From Paraspadella gotoi (Eukaryota > Chaetognatha), in NCBI GenBank assembly GCA_051294375.1, contig CM119265.1, positions 15,476,963 through 15,540,962 of the forward strand: a stretch of DNA of 64,000 bases, given 5' to 3'. The notes below the pieces were generated by a model. It was not told the DNA's origin, ran no database searches, and saw only the letters and a program-made list of their open reading frames with translations. Of this stretch, positions 22,953-32,995 are shown piece by piece (position 1 is the first letter of the stretch; every line of letters starts with the position of its first letter). A program made the translations under genes and the position numbers.

Positions 22953-23327
22953 ATGGTTGTGATTCAGGTATCATTGCCTTTTAACAATAACGAATTCGAT
23001 ATTGGAGTGAGCGACAAAGAATGGGTCATCGTTGAATTGCAAGGATCTCTCGAGGTTCAGCCGCATTGTCGAGAGGAAACTTTGGTCAACAAGTTCATTG
23101 GAGATCTTCATTTCACCTTGAAAGGCGAACCCACTCTCATTATCGGCCACCACATTTTATACGGAAAAGTGATCAAACTCGAAAAGCCTTTCGCCGTCGT
23201 CAAAAAAATTCAAGTTTCAGAGGCGAAATCTTCTGTCCGTTACGACGTCGTTGGCATCATCGAGAAGAAGCTCTTGTTTAACCAAAGACCCAAACCCATA
23301 ATTACCAACGTGCCTAAAAAGGTTTAA
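22953..23327 (+). CDS. CHTF8: CHTF8 / Ctf8, RFC-CTF18 clamp-loader subunit
   Basis: Small subunit (124 aa) of the alternative clamp loader RFC-CTF18 (CTF18-DCC1-CTF8), which loads PCNA and supports sister-chromatid cohesion. The diagnostic run IGDLHFTLKGEPTLIIGHHILYGK, followed by LEKPFAV and the C-terminal RPKPIITNVPKKV, matches the family; length agrees with animal CTF8 (about 120 aa). It is a single exon. The ATG follows TTTTAG with no spacer, so the mRNA 5' end is probably made by splicing at that AG, either to a 5' UTR exon or to a trans-spliced leader. The stop is only 66 bp upstream of the ATAD5 start on the same strand. Confidence 0.96.
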   Translation: MVVIQVSLPFNNNEFDIGVSDKEWVIVELQGSLEVQPHCREETLVNKFIGDLHFTLKGEPTLIIGHHILYGKVIKLEKPFAVVKKIQVSEAKSSVRYDVVGIIEKKLLFNQRPKPIITNVPKKV

Positions 23328-23393
23328 AAGTACGTTCGATAATCAATCAATATATACTTATTTCTGTTTAAAATTAATTCGACAATTTTTGAG

Positions 23394-26300
23394 ATGAATT
23401 CCGATGAAGATAAAGCTCTTTTCGATTTAAGTGTGTACAAGAAGCAGGAAGGATCACTACTTAAGTTTTTGTCATCGACGAAAAAGCCAGTTAATAAAAA
23501 TCCAGATTCGATGAAAGAAAATCACGAAGCCGAGAGCGTGAATCATTCGAAAAGCATTTCCGCGAACGACGACGCCGTAACCATTAACATAGCTAACGGT
23601 TTGGAAAACGAAAACAAGCCCCAGGAATGCAACGTCGTCGACGCTGCTTTCTCTCGTTCTCCAACGAACACTCTTCTTAATTATTTCCGACCGGCTCAGT
23701 CGTCGCAAGAGAAAAAAGAGGTCAAAGCCCAACCAAACATGAAAACCTTGTCGACTCGAACTGTGTTCGCCGATATCCATCCTGTTCCCCCCATCTATCC
23801 CTTGCGAAATTCTGAAGAACCCGAATCAACGGCGCCGCCTACTTTGGAAATGCTTATTTCGAACAGCGCCAACCTCGTGCTTAAGGACTCTGAGGAATTA
23901 GAGGCGCTGGAATCTCCGGTGAAAAAGGCATCTGAAGAGAAAGTTGAGCCGGAGGCGAAGATCCCCATCGCCTTGACGGACGAACAGAAGGAGAACTCAA
24001 AAAGGGAGCTTGTCAAGAAAAAAACCCAAGCTAAACTCTCTTTCGGTGGAGGCAACGGGTGTCAGGTGGGAAAACCGAAGATTGAAATGGAAATCGCTAA
24101 CGGGAAATCGGCGGAAGAATCCGAGGAGAAATCTTTTGGAGAAAATGTTAACGAAAAAATAGATGCGATGAAGCAAGTTAAAAACAAGGAAATTGTAAAT
24201 CTGGAGAAATCTGCGATGAAAAAGAGAGGAAGGCCACTAGGTAGTGCCGTGAAAAAAATGACAATGACTCAGTCGAAAAAGCGAAGTCAATCGGTGCATT
24301 ACGTCTCAGACGAAACAACCACGAACACGGAAATATGTAATTTTGAAAAATTAAAATCTACAAATCTGGAAAAATTGTCTTCAAGTAGACCGAACAGAAT
24401 CTCCTTTTCGGAAAAAGAAGGGAAAAAAGATATCTCGATTGCAAAAGCATCTAAACGACGAACGTCGGCCCAAGAGCCGACTTGCGATTCCAAACGGAGG
24501 AAAGTCGCAGAAGAAGACGACGACCTCGACGCGCCTTGCGACAGCCTCATTGGCAGGATGCAAAGAAGGATGATTGCTGACAGTTCTTCTTTTCAAGACA
24601 ATCAATGCCCTGACGATACTTCGATTCCTGAAACTTTTAATGATTCCGAACAGGGAACGGAGTTTATGGAGGAAGCTAATACTGCTGAGGTTGCTGAAGC
24701 TGCTGACAATGCCGACGGACTTCGTCGGTCCAAACGGAGTCGAACGCAAGTCGCCACCTACAATGATGATCGGCGTGGGTCTCCCATCAAAGCGGAATCG
24801 AATCGCGACGACTCTGTGGGAAAGTCGGCGGCGTCCGATGCCAACGACCATCGCTCGCCCACTCCAGATTCCGCGGATAAAAAAACTCCGAAGCGAATCA
24901 GAAGATGCGGTGAGTGCGGCCCCTGTCTCAGGGAAGACTGCGGCAAATGCGTCAGCTGCCTGGACATGACCAAGTTTGGCGGGCCCTGCATCAAGAAGCA
25001 GAGTTGCATGATGCGGCGTTGCCTGGTCAAGATGGCTAGATTGGGCGGTTCTGTGGGATCGGATGAAGGCGAGGAAGGGACTCGCATCAAGAGCCGACGC
25101 TCCTCGGAAGAAGGTGACGATGACATTAAAGGGAGAAAAAAGAATCGTGAGGCCTCTAAGGAAGATACCAATAAGAAATCGACCCAAGTTGCTAAAATCT
25201 TTACTCAAAAATCGGAAAAAAAGAAAAATCAGTTAGGCGAAAGCAGTGGAAACTCATCTTCACTCGAAAAAAAAAGCCAGAAAAACTATTCAAAGGTCTC
25301 TGCAATTATGGCGCCCATCTTTCTCAAAAACCAAAGCGAAAAGAAATCGACGCATACNNNNNNNNNNACGCATACAGGAAAAACCGCCGACCAACTGGAA
25401 AGCGAAGCGAGACGAGCCGCGTTTCTGCAGAGAGGAGTTCCTTCTTGCCTTAACAAGGAAGTGAAGATGGACGGCTTCGACGCCAAACTAAGAGCAGAAG
25501 AGATTCCAAATGATTTCTCCCACTTTCGATCAGTCCTTCATGTGCAGCAGCTGGATCGGGCTGAATATAGACCCGTCTCTCTTAATCTAGGTAAATTTAA
25601 GCTTAAGATAGATGACGATGAGCCGGATTCTAGTTCCATTCCGTTTTCGACTTGGGATAATAACCCTCGCCGTGTCTCGATGCCGGACTCGGATGAAAGA
25701 GAGGCCGTTACCAAGAAAAAAGTAATGTTGGAACTCGCCAAAATTCATCCAGACGGCATCAACGGTGCTACCATGACAGAGTTTTTCGTCAGCTACTTAA
25801 ATCGAGGGACGCCGTCGGATGAGCAGCCATTGAAGCTGAATAAACGACGCCTGGACTCGGCCGACGATGAGCCGGACGCGGATGGCGCCGAACTCTGTTG
25901 GACGAGCAAGTACCGGCCGACAAAGGCCAAGGAGGTCTTGGGCAATCGCGCCGCAGTTAAATTCCTCTCAGATTGGTTGTCAGAGTGGAAAGAGTACGGC
26001 GCCTCCGAGGCGATCAGAATGAAGCGAAAGGCCGAAGAGTCCGACTCCGAGTATTCCGACTCGGAAGAAAGCTCGTTTGATAGCGACGATGATGCCGCAC
26101 CTTCTCGTTTGGTCCTTCTCAGCGGTCCCCACGGCGTCGGAAAAACTGCCATGATCTACGCCCTTGCCCGGGAAAAGGGCTTCAAGGTCTTTGAGGTCAA
26201 TCCCTCCTCTCCTCGAAATGGACGAACAATTCTAAAGCAACTGCAGGAGGCCACGCAGTCGCATCACTTAACTCGGGGTGAGGCGACTAGAGAAAAGAAG

Positions 26301-27470
26301 CAGAAGGTCAAATTGACCAAAAGACGATCTTCCCAGGGAAAACGTAAGTCGGGCGGTCGTCGCTCCGAAGAAGTGAAAAAGAGCGTGGAGTTCTCCAACG
26401 CCAGCCTCATTCTTTTCGAGGAAGTGGACGTTCTTTTTGAGGAACAGGACAAAGGTTTTTGGGGCGCAATTCAGACATTTCTGACATCAACAAAACGCCC
26501 TATCGTGATGACGGCCCGCGACAGCGCGCGCGGTATTCCCGATAACCTCGAAGGTAAAAAGGATCTGATCGGGATTGATCCCGTGCCGGCGCGGGACGTA
26601 GCCACTCACTTGCAGATGATTGCGGCGGCCGAACGCGCGTTCATCGATCGCGAAGAGGCAGAGTGTCTGGTGAAGAATTGCCAGGGCGACATAAGAAAAT
26701 GTGTCAATTCGTTGCAATTTTTACTGGCAGAACCACGATTGAAGTGTAGTTTTATTCCCTTCCTACGGATTTCTGAGTCTTCAAACGACATTGCTCAAAA
26801 CTCTCTACCTTCAATCGTCGACATTATAAAAAAGGCGGCAGAGCAAGCTCTGCTATCCGCGGAAACTTCTTCTTTATCTGATAAAATAAAATGTCGCGCG
26901 TTGAAAAATTTGACGAGGGACTACAGTGTGTTAGATACACTGTTCGGCCGAAATCGTTTTCACTGTTCTCTCGAAACTAAGGTTTTGATCTGCGCCCATC
27001 CCTACTCCCTGCATTCTACCGACCTGCAAGACGGGCTAAACTCTGACGACTGTCGTGAGGAGAGCCCTGCCCACCCGTCGAGGAGTGACTTTTGTTCACG
27101 ACTCTCGCGCTCCGTCGCCGATTTGTCGTCCCAATACATTTCGTCTTTTATAAAACTTGCGCCTCCGAACATCGAAGCGTCAGCGGCGAAGTCGCCGTTC
27201 GAAGCCGTCGCGAAGCAGTGGAATGAGAACAGCACGACTCTGCGATACATCCGAACTACGTTGCCCATGGAGAGGAGTTGGGAGACCCGCAGCTTTGTCG
27301 AGGATTACGCTCCATTCTTGAAGAAAGTGGCCATGTTAGAGGAGCGACGCTCCATCGAGTGTCCCCGGCGAAGATTCACGCATTACTTGGACTCGATCGA
27401 TTTTCCTAGTTTGGAGAAAGACTGGATGGAAGACGAAAGCTTCGGTTATCTCGTCGATCGTTTCAAATAG
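23394..27470 (+). CDS. ATAD5: ATAD5 / Elg1 clamp-unloader AAA+ ATPase with CXXC zinc finger
   Basis: Large subunit of the RFC-like complex that unloads PCNA (ATAD5/Elg1). It is a single ORF of about 1358 codons crossing a 10-N assembly gap (25359-25368). The N-terminus has PCNA-interaction-like segments (TLLNYF near residue 93, TQAKLSF near 210) and an AT-hook-like KKRGRP. At about residues 503-543 lies a complete CXXC finger: RRCGECGPC, DCGKCVSC, KFGG, then CMMRRC. The AAA+ core follows: CWTSKYRP near 837, Walker A GPHGVGKT near 910, Walker B LILFEEVDVLF near 1005 and the sensor-1 region IVMTARDS. The C-terminal collar is present. A CXXC domain is not part of ATAD5 as I know it. The ORF is open on both sides of the gap, but the linkage should be verified. 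Confidence 0.93.
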   Translation: MNSDEDKALFDLSVYKKQEGSLLKFLSSTKKPVNKNPDSMKENHEAESVNHSKSISANDDAVTINIANGLENENKPQECNVVDAAFSRSPTNTLLNYFRPAQSSQEKKEVKAQPNMKTLSTRTVFADIHPVPPIYPLRNSEEPESTAPPTLEMLISNSANLVLKDSEELEALESPVKKASEEKVEPEAKIPIALTDEQKENSKRELVKKKTQAKLSFGGGNGCQVGKPKIEMEIANGKSAEESEEKSFGENVNEKIDAMKQVKNKEIVNLEKSAMKKRGRPLGSAVKKMTMTQSKKRSQSVHYVSDETTTNTEICNFEKLKSTNLEKLSSSRPNRISFSEKEGKKDISIAKASKRRTSAQEPTCDSKRRKVAEEDDDLDAPCDSLIGRMQRRMIADSSSFQDNQCPDDTSIPETFNDSEQGTEFMEEANTAEVAEAADNADGLRRSKRSRTQVATYNDDRRGSPIKAESNRDDSVGKSAASDANDHRSPTPDSADKKTPKRIRRCGECGPCLREDCGKCVSCLDMTKFGGPCIKKQSCMMRRCLVKMARLGGSVGSDEGEEGTRIKSRRSSEEGDDDIKGRKKNREASKEDTNKKSTQVAKIFTQKSEKKKNQLGESSGNSSSLEKKSQKNYSKVSAIMAPIFLKNQSEKKSTHXXXXTHTGKTADQLESEARRAAFLQRGVPSCLNKEVKMDGFDAKLRAEEIPNDFSHFRSVLHVQQLDRAEYRPVSLNLGKFKLKIDDDEPDSSSIPFSTWDNNPRRVSMPDSDEREAVTKKKVMLELAKIHPDGINGATMTEFFVSYLNRGTPSDEQPLKLNKRRLDSADDEPDADGAELCWTSKYRPTKAKEVLGNRAAVKFLSDWLSEWKEYGASEAIRMKRKAEESDSEYSDSEESSFDSDDDAAPSRLVLLSGPHGVGKTAMIYALAREKGFKVFEVNPSSPRNGRTILKQLQEATQSHHLTRGEATREKKQKVKLTKRRSSQGKRKSGGRRSEEVKKSVEFSNASLILFEEVDVLFEEQDKGFWGAIQTFLTSTKRPIVMTARDSARGIPDNLEGKKDLIGIDPVPARDVATHLQMIAAAERAFIDREEAECLVKNCQGDIRKCVNSLQFLLAEPRLKCSFIPFLRISESSNDIAQNSLPSIVDIIKKAAEQALLSAETSSLSDKIKCRALKNLTRDYSVLDTLFGRNRFHCSLETKVLICAHPYSLHSTDLQDGLNSDDCREESPAHPSRSDFCSRLSRSVADLSSQYISSFIKLAPPNIEASAAKSPFEAVAKQWNENSTTLRYIRTTLPMERSWETRSFVEDYAPFLKKVAMLEERRSIECPRRRFTHYLDSIDFPSLEKDWMEDESFGYLVDRFK
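25359..25368. other. Assembly gap (10 N) inside ATAD5
   Basis: Ten Ns. The eight bases acgcatac occur on both sides, so the flanking contigs may simply overlap there. Collapsing the overlap removes 18 bases and keeps the ATAD5 frame. Confidence 0.95.
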
Positions 27471-27778
27471 TTTATTTCCTTCATATCGAATTCACTGACA
27501 GAATATCTATAATTTAAAATGAGGTATATTTTTTCGGAATAGACTGTGATTTTGTTATAATGTGATAGTTTAAAAATAAATTTTTGAATGTTACAAAAAA
27601 ATTAATTATTTAATATTTTTATATTTTGTTACCCAAATATAATTATAAATTTATAAAAAAGCGAACTTCTATTTTCTTTTTTGATACTGCTTTTCAGTCA
27701 TCGTTACTGTTGATTGTTCAATCGTTATATATTTGCTCTCAATTATTTTTAGTGTAGGTATTAACAGTTTAGTTTGGG

Positions 27779-30700
27779 ATGACGGATCTTAACGAGACTA
27801 TTGACTTAGGGCTGTCTCTCAGCGACGAAGAACCGGACGACAGCGAGGACGACCTTGAACCAGAAGTTTATCTTTCCTTCAAAGACCCTGACGTCTTCGC
27901 GAACTCGAGAGTTCAACTTAAACTTGGCATCAACCACATCGGTCGTGATCCGTCCTCTTGCAACGTATCCCTCAATTCGGACGCGGTGTCCAAGCAACAT
28001 GCCGTTATCGAAGTCGCGGTGAGTTTCACGATGACATAATAAATAACCAAGTATATAGAATGCATATAGAATGACACACGAGCAATACACATACGAAACC
28101 CCGACGATGACTAATTAATATTATCATAATCTGTATGAAAGTAAATCATAGTTAAAACATATCAATAGAATAATAACAAACAGCAATGTTTATGAACAAA
28201 TATTGATTGTTTAATGTTTATATTTTTATATTTTACAAAAGGAAATTAAGAACGACGAACCACAACGAAAGTTTGTCCTACAAATGTTTAGATGATAATT
28301 TATTTGTTAATTGTTAATATAAAGTAAGAGTTCAACTAAACTTATGGAGAAAATTTTACGAAAACGGTTTTTTATTTTTGCAGAAAAACTATGTTTTTTT
28401 GTTTGACTCCGGAAGTCGTAACGGAACTCGACGCAATTCAGTCCGCTTGACGGCCAACGTTCGCTACGAGGTCGTTGACGGCGACGCCTTGGTTTTTGGA
28501 GATGTCGATGCGTCTCTGCAAGTTTTTAACAGGTGCCGCATCCTCGTTCCGGATAGCCAGCCGGCCAGCAGCTCCAAGAACGTTACTGATGTATGTATTT
28601 TGTTATATTTTTAATTCCTTTTTTTATAAATTTTGTTTTTAAATTTAACTTGCATGTATATTTCGAAGGAAAGACAAAAATTTATTAGCCACAGTCAAGT
28701 ATAAAAATAAAATTGTTTAAAATAATATGCTCCATTTTTCTCATTCAGTTTTCTCTTCTTTCGGAAGATGGTTCCATGTTATCTCCGATCAACTCGTCTA
28801 TGAAGCGTATCAAGTCGACTGTCCGATGCATCGTTCAGGATTCGCTATTAGCCACGGATTCTGACATTAGTTGCGCTGAAGACGATAATGAAGCCATCGG
28901 GGGGTTATTTACACAAACTTACAGGTTTTATCATTTGTCAAAATTATGGACATTTTTTAATTCATGTTTAACATTTATTAAAAAAATTTTAGTCCCATCT
29001 TTAAACCGGAAAAGAATCTGAAAGAAAAATCTGAAGACGACGATGACGACGACCTGCTCCTTTCGTCGCAACCCGTTGACCCGAAGTATGGCCAAGCGAC
29101 GGCCAAGAATTTTTGCCATTTGCCGCTGACACAAATCTACAGCGGCGAAGGTTGTCAGAATCAAACGCAAATGATTGACGCGAATCCTAAAGTCTTTAAA
29201 GATCAATTGTCTGTACCCACGCAAGTGTTTGAAAGTAACTCTTTGGACTCGGCAAATATCCTTTCCCTTCAGACGCAAGTGTTTGTCGGAGAGGAGCAGG
29301 CGGCGCCTCTCGACAGTACCCGGATGTTCGACGATGACCACGACGACGACGAACCCCCTTCCAAGACAAGAAAACTTGGTCATTCTTTAATGCTACGAGA
29401 GCAACCAAATTTAAGCAGCAGCGCTTCAACTCAGATTTTGGTGCCAGAAAAACCTTTAGAATCTTCTGATGTTGCCGTTGAGGATTTGGAACCGACGCAA
29501 AAGTTGGAAAGCGTCAAGTCCGTCAAATTTCTTTCTCCCGTCGAACAAAATACGTCGTCCGTTTTTGCACCGCCAGTCGCCGTTTCTAAGAGATCTTCAA
29601 TTTTAAAGACTGACAAACGAGATTTTCGAGAGTCTTCAAACGAAGAGATGATTGATTTGGCTGAAGATTACGTCGATTCCAGGACTCAATTGTTTACTGC
29701 AGACAAGGAAATCACTGATTCTTTAATAAACGAAGAGAACAACAAAAACGAAGGGAAAGAAAATTTAGTTCCATCCAAAACATTGGACGATCTCAACAAT
29801 AACGACGACGAAACGCAATGCGTTCTGGCCACGGTTTGCCTTAAAAAATATGATGAAAAATACTTGAATGAATCTCGGGTGGCTTCATTTATTGCTAATA
29901 AATTTGACCACAACCCCCAGCTCTTTAACGCAGAAACTCAGGTGGTTAGCAACGATTTCAAAAAATTGGAAAAAGACACCGAAATAGATTTCAAAATCGG
30001 AAAACAAACGAGCGATGACGATGAAGTGACACAGGATTTTGAGGGGAACGACGTTAAAAGCGACAGCCCTCGTCTCGATGGCGAATCAAATCAGTCCATA
30101 ACAATGTTAACAGACAATACGACCAATTACGATGAGCTCGTTACTAAATCGCCGAACAAAGAAAAAGTGTCAGCTGACTTTTTGACTGAGCGAACCGAAG
30201 CCGTCTGTTCGACCGGTGCAGTCGGAAGCAGCCAAAAAAGTCACGATGAATTTTACGACTCTTACGATTGCCTCCCTCTAACGACGCCGACAAAATCAAA
30301 GCCTCGCGACGATGCCGACCCCGAGTCGCAATATTTCGATGCGGATTCAGACACGCCTCGGCGAACGAATTCAATATCAGTGCCTTCGGTCGCTTCGACG
30401 ATGATCCCGGTTAAAAAAGAACCTAATAAGAAAAAAGTAAGGAAGAGTCTCGTCGCCGAAGAAGCGGTCGATACCGGTCATTCTTTGGCGACCCCTTTAG
30501 AGAAAGATGAAACTCCTTCATTGAGCGTTCGGGTGTCTGAGGATCAAAAATTCTCGTCGACGATAGGAGAAGAGACCGAGGAGAGTTTGAACGAGAGCGA
30601 CCCCGAGAATCATTCAATTGTCGACGTCTTTGATTTGCGGGGCCTGAGCGACACCGAATCCTCGTCTCGAACTACGACTACGGAGGTCAATGAAGACTCC

Positions 30701-31903
30701 GACATGGAGACCACTATTCGCGGGAACGAGGCGGAAGGGTCGACGGAAACGAGGGTTGCCGCACAAAAACCGTCGGACAATCTCGACTCTGAAGAAAAAA
30801 CCGAAACCTGCCAACTCACAGATACTAATACAAATAACAATTACGAAAAGTCGCTTGATTCCGAAGTTCCTATCCATGACGACACCAGAGAGTCTACTGA
30901 ACAGAAAGAAATGAGAACTGACGACGAAACTACACCACCTCGTCCAGATAGAGTGGAACAAGCTTCGGGAGACCCCGCTCAATGGAACTGCCCATTCTGT
31001 ACCTTTCTTAACCATGTTGAGATTCAGGAATGCGAAATGTGTCTTTCCCCTCGAGTTTATAAAAAGACGCGTCGGTCGGAGATTTTTCCCCAATCGCCTT
31101 TGGGGCCATCGATCTCCTTTTCGCCCTCGTCCTCTAAGAGCAGAGGGTTCTCAAAGGAAAATGAGAGGGACGGAGTTAATGGAAATTGTAACAATAAGGA
31201 AAAGCCTCAAGCTTCGGAGGCTAAAGTTTTTCCGCAAACCGTCACGCGGCAGAAATCAACGAGAAGCAGAAAAAAAATATTGGCAGGCGAAGGCGAAGAG
31301 GCTGGGGGCTGTATTGACGTCCATGAAAAAGTTTCAAAAACTCACGTCAGACGAGATAGCGAGGCTTCGACTGATTGCGAAACCGTCGACAAAGCTTCAA
31401 AATCCTCTCTCCGACCTCGAAAGGACAAAGAGACTGTTGCCGGTCGGAAGCCGAGAGGCCGGCCAAGAAAAGATGCTCAAAAAGTGAAAGTAGAGACGTC
31501 GGAGTGTGAGAATGATGCGGTCAGCGTAACCTCTTCATCCAGCGTCCCTTCCAGCCCCTCTAGCGTATCTAGCGTGGCCTCGACGGGATCGAGTGAAGTT
31601 GGCTTGAGGAGGTCAAATCGTCGCAAGACGATCGCCGCAGTTTTTGAGGAAGCGTCAACGTCAGCAGTCGATCAAAAGAAGATTAAAAAAACGCGATCGC
31701 GGCTTACTATTGTTGCGGAGGACGCTAAAGAAGAGGAAGAAGAGACGCCAGTTAAGAAGAAGCGGGGCGCCAAAAACCTCAAAGAAGTAACCCGCTGTAC
31801 ATTTTTAAGTTATTTACCATTTGTGCCATTCTATACTTTTTTGTTAATTGGTAGCGATTTATTGTTGACAACGCCATATCTTTGTTTTAATTACGTTAAA
31901 TAG
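27779..31903 (+). CDS. MDC1-like FHA protein with TQxF motifs, NZF zinc finger and AT-hook
   Basis: Probable DNA-damage mediator related to MDC1. Exons are 27779-28018, 28384-28590, 28749-28924 and from 28993 on. The FHA domain spans the first exons (about residues 30-140; HIGRDPSSCNVSL, SKQHAVIEV, DSGSRNGT). Many TQ sites follow, including TQxF motifs (TQVF near residues 284 and 302, TQLF near 439) of the type that in MDC1 recruits RNF8 after ATM phosphorylation. An NZF-type zinc finger WNCPFCTFLNH...CEMC is near 871-893 and a canonical AT-hook RGRPRK near 1029. The last part (after 31786) may be intronic readthrough, as GTAACC follows AAAGAA, so the C-terminus is uncertain. I find no BRCT repeats before the next gene. 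MDC1 orthology is inferred from architecture. Confidence 0.78.
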
Positions 31904-32024
31904 ATGAATAAATTTAAGTCTCATAGTTGCTTCAAAAACTCTTATTCCCCCAGCTAAGTGGGTCGAGAGAAACATCGACAACATCGTGTATCTTTTGCTT
32001 AAAATGTATTAAGCATATCACATC

Positions 32025-32851
32025 ATGACGACGATAAACTCGACTGCCGAAAAGGGACCTTCTTCACTGGTGGATGCAGAAACTTGGGAAAAGCGATGCG
32101 CCGCCGCTTTGACTAAAGACGAATCCGCCTTAAAAACGCTTGGTGAGACCTTAGACGAGCGGAGAAAATCTACAACTAAAAAGTTCAAAGCGGACGTCGA
32201 ATCCTTGGAAAAACGCTTTGACGACGACAGCGCTGCTTTAAACGTCAGATTTGCTTGACTTTTTTTTATAACTTCTCGACGGTTACACTGGTCTGCATTA
32301 AGTGATCTTTTTTTTCATTTAGAATTTGGTCGGCGAAATATCCCCTCTTCGAGACGAAATCGAGTCAAGCGCCGATGAACTTCGCGGAAAGTCGGGCGAC
32401 AAGGCCAAGTTGGCCGCGGATGTGGAAGAAGCTTCGTCGTTGAGGGACGCCCAGAATAATCTTCTCGGTCGCAAAAGATTCCAGATCGACGAACGACTTA
32501 AACGCGTCACGGACTCGTTCCTTCCATTTCAAGTTGGCGCGTTTGAAGTACTACCTGGAATTTCCGGTTTTTTTTAATTTTCTTTTTAATTTGCAGAAAC
32601 ACCTAGGATTCACCGTCCTTAGCAACGATGGAAACCTCGAGTTCCGCTTCTCGCGCGTCGATCGTCAAACGCCCCGTCGAATTTTCGGTGCCGTCATTCA
32701 TTTGGACTCCAAGACCAACGCCTACAGTCTGGTCTCAGCAGCTCCCTCCGTGGCGGGCGTGGAAGAACTGGTTAAAGCTCTTAACAGAGACCACAATCTC
32801 AAGCGTTTTCTTTTTAAATTAAGAAAAACTTTTGTAGAATCTTTGATTTGA
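32025..32851 (+). CDS. SPC25: SPC25, NDC80 kinetochore complex subunit
   Basis: Component of the NDC80 complex that links kinetochores to microtubules. Exons are 32025-32243, 32323-32532 and 32597-32851, all phase 0, giving 227 aa (the human protein is about 224). The first two exons encode a coiled coil (KSTTKKFKADVESLEKRF, LRDEIESSADELRG). The third encodes the globular RWD-like head with the family pattern KHLGFTVL...LEFRFSRVD...YSLVSAAPSVAGVEELV and the terminal FLFKLRKTFVESLI. The first donor (AAC before GTCAGA) is weak but gives the only in-frame join. A pyrimidine tract ending CCCCCAG lies about 72 bp upstream of the ATG, only 120 bp after the MDC1-like stop. Confidence 0.88.
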
Positions 32852-32995
32852 TATTTTATGTATTTTTGTTATACATTTAAATTTTACTCGTTACTGTTCC
32901 ATTATAAATTGCACCATATTTTCATTTAGTGGGTTAATGGCTCGTGTTTTTCAATAAAATTCTGCATCAGGTGGCCGAGTAAAAAACATTATATC

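Noticed and set aside
24381-25208. 275-codon minus-strand ORF opposite ATAD5
   Set aside because: Antisense shadow of the ATAD5 N-terminal coding region, including the CXXC; no recognisable protein.
31787-31903. Last 39 codons of the MDC1-like frame as a membrane tail
   Set aside because: The hydrophobic stretch begins exactly at a GTAACC donor-like site and reads like intron; kept only as an uncertain end.
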